From Euperipatoides rowelli (taxonomy: Eukaryota > Onychophora > Udeonychophora > Euonychophora > Peripatopsidae), in assembly GCA_003024985.2 (NCBI GenBank), contig PXIH01S0016733.1: DNA of 12,030 bases. One strand, 5' to 3'. Under the pieces are notes generated by a model. The model was not told the origin of the DNA and searched no databases. It saw only the letters and a program-made list of their open reading frames with translations. Positions 1-8,378 of the stretch are shown here, piece after piece. The translations under genes were made by a program, and so were the position numbers. The first letter of the stretch is position 1; every line of letters starts with the position of its first letter.

Positions 1-301
1 CGCCCCCCCCATTTCCACCCAAACGAATGATAAGAGCGCATGTGCCATTGCTCGGCATTCTGCGGTAATCTTTTTTTTTTTTGCCTTAACTGGATCTTTA
101 CTATTTTTGATACATAATTGGATGTCTATATCAGAAACAATATAAGAAATTTAGAAATGTTATCAAATTTAAATAGGAAAATGTAATAAGTAAATCAATT
201 TGTCTAAAAAAAATGAATATATACAGTAAGTTATCTACAGTATATACTGTATATCTGGTGTAGATTTATTTTGAAATAATATAGAAACATCTTTGTTATA
301 G
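1..301 (+). other. Partial MMUT intron (3' end) upstream of exon A
   Basis: No coding potential seen. The first ~70 bases (C8 run, then several CpGs such as GAGCGC and CTCGG) are distinctly richer in GC and CpG than the rest, and may be the edge of a repeat. The rest is AT-rich, with T and A runs and clustered TACAGTA/TACTGTA words at about 220-252. The intron ends in TTTGTTATAG at 301, the acceptor for exon A. Confidence 0.8.
236..251. repeat. 16-bp perfect palindrome TACAGTATATACTGTA
   Basis: TACAGTATATACTGTA equals its own reverse complement. It is built from TACAGTA and TACTGTA, the word that is over-represented across the window. It lies about 50 bases upstream of the exon A acceptor. 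No function can be assigned. Confidence 0.8.
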
Positions 302-385
302 GTTGCTGATCCATGGGGAGGATCATTCATGATGGAATCATTAACTGATGATATTTATAAGGCTGCCAAAAAAGTGATTGATGAG
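302..385 (+). CDS. MMUT: MMUT exon A (28 codons, phase 0/0)
   Basis: Starts after TTATAG and encodes [20 protein letters not shown] followed by AAKKVIDE, then the donor GTAGAG at 386. VADPWGGS is a strongly conserved mutase segment at the end of the catalytic barrel; the human equivalent is [15 protein letters not shown]. The exon begins and ends between codons. The preceding exon is outside the window. Confidence 0.96.
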
Positions 386-3300
386 GTAGAGTCATCATTT
401 AATTGTAACTATCTCAGTTTCTGTTCTTTAAACTTAAAAAAAGTATGATTTTTTTTTAAAGATTCAAATTCATAAGTCTTAATACTTAGGAAAATGATAA
501 TTTTGAGATTTAATATTCCACAAAATCGTTTTAAAGTCCCTAAACCAAAAGTTTATTAAGCATACCATATACAGTATATGAATGCAGTAAGTTTATATAT
601 TTTATATTGAAAACAATTATACTGTATTTGATAAAAAAATTAAACTTAAAAAATATATATAACCCTACATCAGTAATCCATTTTGTTTCTGTAATGGCAA
701 GTTTTCTATTGGCAAATTCAACAAATTTAGATTAAATATTCCTGCAATCTTTATTATCAATTTTTGAAACTGAATGAAAAAGGTCTATCTTAATAATGGC
801 ATATAAAGAATTAATTGATTGACATAGTTGGCAAATTCTAATGGTCTCTTATGCAAACCCCCCCCCCCCAGCACACATTCATCCTTTTTTTTAAAGAATT
901 GCTTATATTTTAATGTTTTAAAAAAAAAATTTTAATTAACATATTTAAAGTAGTAATTGTATTAATTTATTAGTTTGCTTTTGTAGTTTTGATTTCCATT
1001 TAAATACGGTATATAAAAAAAGTTATCTTGTGCATTTTGTTGTTTGAAATTTAATGCCTGCCACATTTCCTGATGTTTTCCTGTGAGAAGGATTATAAAA
1101 TCAAACTAGAAATTTTATTATTTGTAAAAATTACAAGTTTTATTGTACAGTAATCTGCATTTGCCACTTTGGCAAGTTGAATTTGAAGATTAGGTATACT
1201 GTGATTATCTGAATTTGGAATGTCACGACCCACTTTTCCACACACATGAGAGAGGAAATATAAGAACTAAAATCAATATGGCCACAGTTCTGCTCATGTC
1301 CAGGGTGGACATGATGGTTATGCGCTCAGTCAAATTCATTCCCATAAAAAAGTATGAGAATATGAGGACTAATAATCATATGGTTCAAAATATTCTTGTC
1401 TCGTACAACTAAGATGATTAATATCCAGGGTTCAGAAGTAGTGCAGTACTTGTAGTGCCACTACTCCTTTTTTTGAGTAATGATTGAGTAATTTCATTAC
1501 ATTTACACCATAGTAGTTTTATATGTAGTCCATTACAAAAAATAAAATGTAGTTGTGATATATTTTACTATTTTTATATTCCCTCTAGCCAATATTTAAT
1601 TTTCTTCTGGAAATAGACATATAAATAAATAGTATTAAGTCAAACCAATAGCCTACTATATAACTTTTTAGGCAAAAATCCAGCCTATAATCTGTTGTTT
1701 TTTTCCCCTATTATCTAACTAGAAATTGTTTTGAGACACTTTTATAGTTTTCATAATGTCAAAAGATGTGTTCATGCATCAGTACAATCCATTTGCTCCT
1801 TAAGCCATAGAATTAATCCAAATTATTATGAATGAAGAACAGATTAGATAGCTGTAGAATTAATCCAAAGTATTATATGAATGAAGAACAGATTGGATCT
1901 TTATAGTAAAGAGAATACTAATGTACCAGTAGTACCTCCTTGGCATATTTACAATAAATATTTCACCCTTTTTAAAATTAATATAAAAGAGAATTTCATA
2001 ATAAGGGCAAGAGTTTATAAACAATGAACTTTTGGAATCTAAGTATTAAGCCTCAAACATATTATTTTTAATAGACTATAATTTAGTTTGATGTAGTTCT
2101 ACTGTATATGTGCACATATACAGTATTTTCCAAAATGTTGATTTGGAAAATATTTTTTATAGTTAACTACTTTTAAAAAAATCTAGTTATAGTTATAGAT
2201 GACTAATTTTTTTACAAGTGTTAGTTGTAGTTGTAATTCATTATTTTATAAAGTAGTTTTCCAAACTGTTTTATCATACTCAGAAATAGAAGACCGGAAT
2301 ATTTTTGAACAAAAGAGTAAATATTTTATCTTAGATTTTTTGGTGAGTGAAATTAATCATTTCATGCTTTTGAAATTATGGTTTGCAGTGATACTGTATG
2401 TCTTGATATCCATTATTCATAAATTTCAGTAATTGACAACCTATTTTAACCCCCTTTACAAAATCACCCAAATGGGCGCTACATTTTATATTTGATGGTA
2501 GACTATTAAATTTAGTCACCCTTATTAGTATGTATTCCAAATATATGAAAGTTATCATGAATTCTTGTACCAAGTTCATGTATCTTTTTATTCTCAATCA
2601 AACATAAATTACCCTTCATCATTTTAATTGACATTTTAAAAATTAACTTTTACCTGTTCCAAATTCTTATTTTCTTCAAATCCAAACGCCCAAATATTAT
2701 ATAAACCTTAAATTTTGATTTTTTTACATATGATGCGATTAATGATCACTTAGTAATCAGAATTTAAAGAACATAATTTATTATAGGTCAATGTAACGGA
2801 TTTTTTAAATTATTTTTTTATCATTGATTTTCAAAGATAATTACTAAAAAAAATTCCACTGGAAAAAAAAAAAATTTAAATGCATAAAAAAAGTTATTTA
2901 AAGATAAAATTAAGACTATTGCTATCCTCAGTCTGAGATTATAAATTGAAACTTTCACATTATTTTGGTTCTGATAATAATTTGATGATGAAACAGTCTC
3001 TACAGTTGCTTTCTATGTAATGATTTAACATGTAAATAGAGGTATGTTCAACTTGTATTAAAGGTCATTTTGATTTAAAAAAAAAATTGGATCAAAATAG
3101 CACAAATGATGCATTTGATTATGATTTTTTTAAACACTTAGTCCATAGGATTTCCAGCCTTATGCTGACAAAGATAGCAAATATTCTATAGTTAAGTATA
3201 GCAAGCTGTATTCATTTCTAGTCTATGACATCACAGAATATCTCCCCTGGTGTTTACAGTGGACAATGTTGTTTTAAGGGGGAGGAGCTAAAAACAATTT

Positions 3301-6300
3301 TAAAAATTGAATTGTACATACAGTAGCTATTTTGTTTTTAATTTTTTTTTAATAGTGGATATTTTTTTTAGTAAAAATTTTTGAAAATCAATAATTAAAA
3401 AAAATTAAATAATTTGTTACATTTGACCTTTAAGGCTGTAAATTTTTGCTTTATATGGCAAGCTTGATTGGCATGGTAAAAGTGGAAAATGTAATTTTTA
3501 TTTTTTGATTAACAGTCAACAAAAAATGATGAAATTTTTCTCTGAAATTTTCAGATGACACTTTTATTTCTATATTTGCTGATTTTTATTTTGTTTTATT
3601 AAATAATTAAAGTTTTAATGTTGTTAAAGATTTTGGAGTCATCATTGATGAAAAATTTGATTTCAAAATACATCACACTAACATTTGTAATAATATGTCC
3701 AGAAAATTTGAACACATCAGGAGCTGTAAGTAGGCACATTACCAAGTGAGCTTTCGAAATAATCTATATACATGACTGGATATTCTACTCATACATGATT
3801 ATGGTTCTTTTATGACACAATTTCATAATAAGTCAGTCAAAATAAAATTAGAAAAGAGATACAGAGATATGACAAAAAAGATATTGGGTTTAAAAAAAAA
3901 AACATTTTATCTCCATTTCAACGCATATTAAAAAGTGATTTAATCTACATACGTATTTGAAGAACTTATTAATAACAACAAAAATGGTTATTTTCCATAA
4001 ATCAGAAGAAAAAAATGAGATCTCAGAAATACTCTCTATTCATAGTAATAAGAATAAATTCATGATAAAATCCATATTTAGAAAAAGTTTACATTACTGG
4101 AATAATATTCCTTTGCAATTATCTGAAGGCTCTTTTAGTTCATTTAAACGTAATTTGATTGTTTTCATCAAATTGAAGATACCTTTTGATTCAGACATTT
4201 AACTTTTAGAATCTTTATTTGTTCACATCATATAGGGTTATACAGTATAAACTATGTCATTTTTTTATGTATCGATTGAAATAACTTTCTTGTCTGTCTG
4301 ATGGTTTAGATGATGGATGCATCCAATCTAATTAATTTTTTGTTGTTTACTTTGTGTTTTATTTTAGGATAATATAATGTTGATAATTCAATAGATTATT
4401 GATATTCAATAACTGTATAAGCTTAAAGCTTAAATCTTTTATTTCAATAAATTAAAAAAAAAATTTATAGCTTATTTAAAAAGAATAACTTATAAATTTA
4501 TATTTTATTATATAAATTAGTTCATTTTTCATTTATTCACGATTACAATCAATTGTATTTTGATATTGTGCTTGTTATGACTTGCACTTTGTCACTTCTG
4601 GGTTAAGCTAATAAAATTATACATTAGGAACTAAGGTTAAAATTTAAATCAAAATCACATTTCAATTTTATTTAATTTTCTTGTTATTTTCCATTATTAG
4701 GTAGAATCTTTGGGAGGTATGGCAAAAGCAGTTGATAGTGGTATGCCAAAACTTCGAATAGAAGAGTGTGCAGCTAAACGTCAAGCACGCATTGACAGTG
4801 ATCAAGGTTTAAATTGTTTCTTCTTAAATTATCAATTAATGGACTCAGAAATTTTTATTTTTTACTGTATATGTTACATGTTAAACTATATTGTACATTA
4901 TCATTCCTTTCATACGCATGTAAAAAATAAAATAGTTTAAAATAAGTTAAGATTAGGGGCAGTCTTTGACTGATAGATGGATGTCTGATCCTGAAGTATA
5001 AATATTAGGTTAATCATATTTATTCAATAAAGACTTTGAACTGAGATAGTGTTTTTTTGATATTTAATTTCAAGAGCCAAAAATCCATTGAGAGTCTTTA
5101 ATGTAATAAGGATCTTAATCTTTAATTTAATCTTTCCTATTATAAATTATTGTGCTCCTTGCCATTTAAAAAATTATTGTATCCATCTGTGGTGGAAATA
5201 CAATAAACTCTTTAAATATAAAGAGTGTATTGTATTAAAGAGTGTATTGTCATGAAAAAGTCCATATTGGACTTACCATGTTTATATAAATAAATAAATA
5301 ATAATCTTAGCATTCATTAAATCTAAATTTTTATAATTTATAGCATACTTTTGACAAATATTGGTAGGTTTGGTATAATTGTACTTTACCCATTGCACAT
5401 TTTTATATATTTTTTTATTTTTAGAAACCATTGTTGGTGTCAATAAGCATCGACTTGAAAAAGAAGATCCTGTTGAAGTATTGACTGTCGACAATACTAA
5501 AGTCCGGGAAAGTCAAATCGCTAAATTGAAGACTCTTCGAGAAAAACGAAATCCAAAAGAAGTAGGCTATGCTTTTTATTTAAAAAAAAAAAAAAAAATT
5601 TTTTTTTTCTTTTTTAAAAATCTGTAGGAACAAAAGTATATTTCAAAATTTTTTGGTATTCATATTTAAATATTTTAGATATTAATATTAAAACTCTAAA
5701 CTGGCTGGCTATTTGAAAACTTGAGCCTGACATAAGCTGTCAATCAAATTCGGTTACTCACTTGATGTGTTAAGTGATCCTTGCTTTAAACATTATTTAA
5801 ATTTAAAAATAAATATTGCTGTTGAGACTTTTTTTTTTTAGGGTTATGATTTAATTTTCACCATTTTTATCCTTGTACAGTAATAGCTTAGTACACATAA
5901 AATTATGGGAAGGCATAATCTAGGATATAATTTTGAAAAGACAGCTGATTTATCATAATGTACAGTATGTAAATAGGCAAAGACAGAAATGAAATGTTGA
6001 ACTATATTTATTTTTATCTTTAAAATGCAAATTATTTACACATTTTTGACATTGAAGTGATTGGTAAAAATTACCTTAATTATAAGAAAAGGCAATTTAT
6101 AATTCCTTGCTGTTGTATCAGATGTTCTCGGGTCCTAAAAATATATCGAGTACGGTACTAATTATTTTGCAGTATGGTTGTGTGTTTACGGTGTGTTGTG
6201 TTGTATTTTGCAGTGTGACTAAGTGGTTTGTTAGAATGTCCTGTTAATTATTAGAAGTCCTTGCTCTCCAGAAGTTGGGCTAGGAATTCTAATATACGGT

Positions 6301-8321
6301 ACTGTAGATCGGAAAAAGAATATAAGAAAAAGGCTTCTGCAACCTAAGCTTTTGACTAATGTAAAAATGTTAAGATAAGTGGATATGGAAATAATATGAG
6401 GATACATAATTATTATGAATAATATTTATTCTAGTCATAACTTTGGTATTTTGCAGTCATAATATACACAAAAATAACATAAGCATGCTATAATAACTAG
6501 ATTGTGTATGCTACACAGCAGTTTTATTAGTATGACAATATTTCTCTTACCTATTATTATTTCTTGCCTGGGGTTTTTATGGTTGGTCAGGATTTTGTCG
6601 TCTGTGGTTTATGTTCTGGATGTCATGGTTTGGTACTGGGTTGCCTCAGAAATGATATATAGGTACCGGGTTGTTTCTAGGTGCATTAGTATAGAATAGG
6701 ATTGGTTCAGTAATGATGTGGAGGTACAGGTTGGTTCTAGGTACATTAGTACAGGATAGGATTGTTCTGTAAACATTTTAGTTATGCATAGTGATCGTTA
6801 TTTGTAGGGAAGGGTTTTCCAATAGAGAAGGCGAGCGTTGACACTGTGGGTATTCATTTGACTGACCAAATTTCAGCTAGCTGTGGGAGAAAATGATTAT
6901 CTGTTGCTCTAGTTTAAGAGATGATGAGAGACCAGGAAACTAATATTTTTTTTGTAGAGGTCAGCTTTTATAGTCTATGGGGTGAATTCTCAGATCCTGA
7001 AGTGTGAGAATATGGATGGCTAATAAACAGTTATTATTATGCAAATTATTAAATAACCTTAATTTTTGACAGTTTTTTTTAAACACTACAAAAATGTTAT
7101 TTTTTTTAGTTTGAAAATGTTATACAGTAGGTCCTAAGATCATTTTTAAAATACTACAATATTGTCCATCTCTACCTATTTGCACACTTCAGAATCTGAT
7201 ATCTATTATTCATATTAGATATCAGATTCTGAAGTGTGCAAAGCAGCATGTTTCCATACTTTTGAATGGAAAGTTTATTTAATGTACCCTGCAATCTTTG
7301 TAGACAGTGATACCTTTTTATACTTTGCAAAATTACAGTAATGAGCTGGACAATGTTGATAACTTACTAGTTAATCACCCAATCCATGGTCGGGGATAAA
7401 TAAAAATGTCCTGTACTTTTATTTTTTCATTTCTATACTTTGAAAAAGAGCCTGGGAATGAGTAGGATCATACCAGCCATCTCTCAGCTGATTATCCGAT
7501 GCCTGGTCTAAGAAGAATGGAGATGCTTGTAAAAGTTATGGCATCAAAGGATTAATACATCTCTCTTTTAGTTTCATACCCACTGTCTTCATTTATTTGC
7601 TATAGCAGTGTCATAATATTAAAATATTTTTAATCCAGCCGGGCCACATGCATGTCATTTGTGCTTCCGTAATAAAAATATATGTTCATCAGAGAGTGAT
7701 AGAATGATAGACAATCTTTTCTTTCACTCAGACATTGAATGCTTAATGTGAAATTTTATTGTAAAGCTGTCATCACATTATCATACTCTGTTCTTTTTCC
7801 TATTACTATATTTTTTCGTCATGTGATTTTCTTCAGCACAAAAGATAAATGAGGAGAATGCAAAATGTCGATCCATTATCAGATTGACTATTATTGAAGC
7901 CACAAAAATTCCCGAGGTTTATCGTTTTATGCGAGTTAACCAATTTCCACTTTTCAGCGAATACAAAACTTTTATGAAGAGAATGTCTTTCAGGTTTATT
8001 GTTACTAAGCTTCATTTAAGGATTGTAATTTTACCAGGTCTTATATCCATTTTGAGAAAAACAATTTTTTTTTCATAAATTGTGATTAATCACGGTATAT
8101 CAGAGTTGTACCTAGAGGGGAGTGGCAAGTGAGCAAATGTGCCAAGCACTTTCAATCTAAGGCTCTGTAAGGGAAGAAATTGAAAGTATTATACAGTATA
8201 TTAGTGACAGATCAGGGGTGTTCATTTTTGTAAATTAGCTCACCAGTGATTCGTTTATTATATTTATTCATTATGAACGATTTAAATTTCAAATCAGCTT
8301 CCCCCCCCCCCCCCCCCCCCT

Positions 8322-8378
<57 letters not shown>

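Larger units (their letters stand above)
386..4700 (+). other. MMUT intron A-B (4315 bp, GT-AG, phase 0)
   Basis: Donor GAG|GTAGAG, acceptor CCATTATTAG|GTA. It has no gene, but is rich in decayed insertions: a C12 run at 858-869, a 47-bp tandem duplication (1808-1898), a 26-bp palindrome (2100-2125), an antisense LINE C-terminal remnant (about 2440-2597), and a sense LINE remnant with a poly(A) tail (3533-4463). A 9-bp inverted repeat with a 3-base loop (TCATGTCCA GGG TGGACATGA) sits at 1294-1314. The stretch 3225-3300 is locally richer in GC (TCCCCTGG, GGGGGAGGAG) but I could not identify it. Other parts are AT-rich sequence with A/T runs. Confidence 0.9.

Noticed and set aside
1215-1412. 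65-codon open frame on the + strand
   Set aside because: Located in intron A-B with no recognisable domain, splice context or homologue I know; its GC-richer sequence overlaps a dispersed repeat fragment.
2199-2432. 77-codon open frame on the + strand
   Set aside because: AT-driven composition (Phe, Ile, Leu rich) in an intron and no known motif; expected by chance in this base composition.
4710-4940. Reading exon B as an independent small gene starting at the Met of GGMAKA
   Set aside because: The conserved protein stops at the splice donor at 4806; the remaining residues come from the intron and are unlike any mutase.
5025-5031. AATAAA as a polyadenylation site of the gene
   Set aside because: It is inside intron B-C, upstream of five further well supported exons; AATAAA is frequent by chance in such AT-rich DNA.
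5282-5494. Minus-strand open frame overlapping exon C
   Set aside because: Antisense shadow of a well supported MMUT exon.
6502-6699. 65-codon hydrophobic open frame that could look like a small membrane protein
   Set aside because: It runs into the tandem repeat at 6654-6773, lies in an intron and has no conserved feature.
7179-7242. Calling the hairpin a microRNA gene
   Set aside because: Fully paired arms and repeat-derived arm sequence fit a foldback element better; no small-RNA evidence is available.
7837-7993. Treating the exon-like segment as a constitutive MMUT exon
   Set aside because: Exons C and D align to the human protein without a gap, and inclusion gives a stop at the fourth codon and a frameshift.
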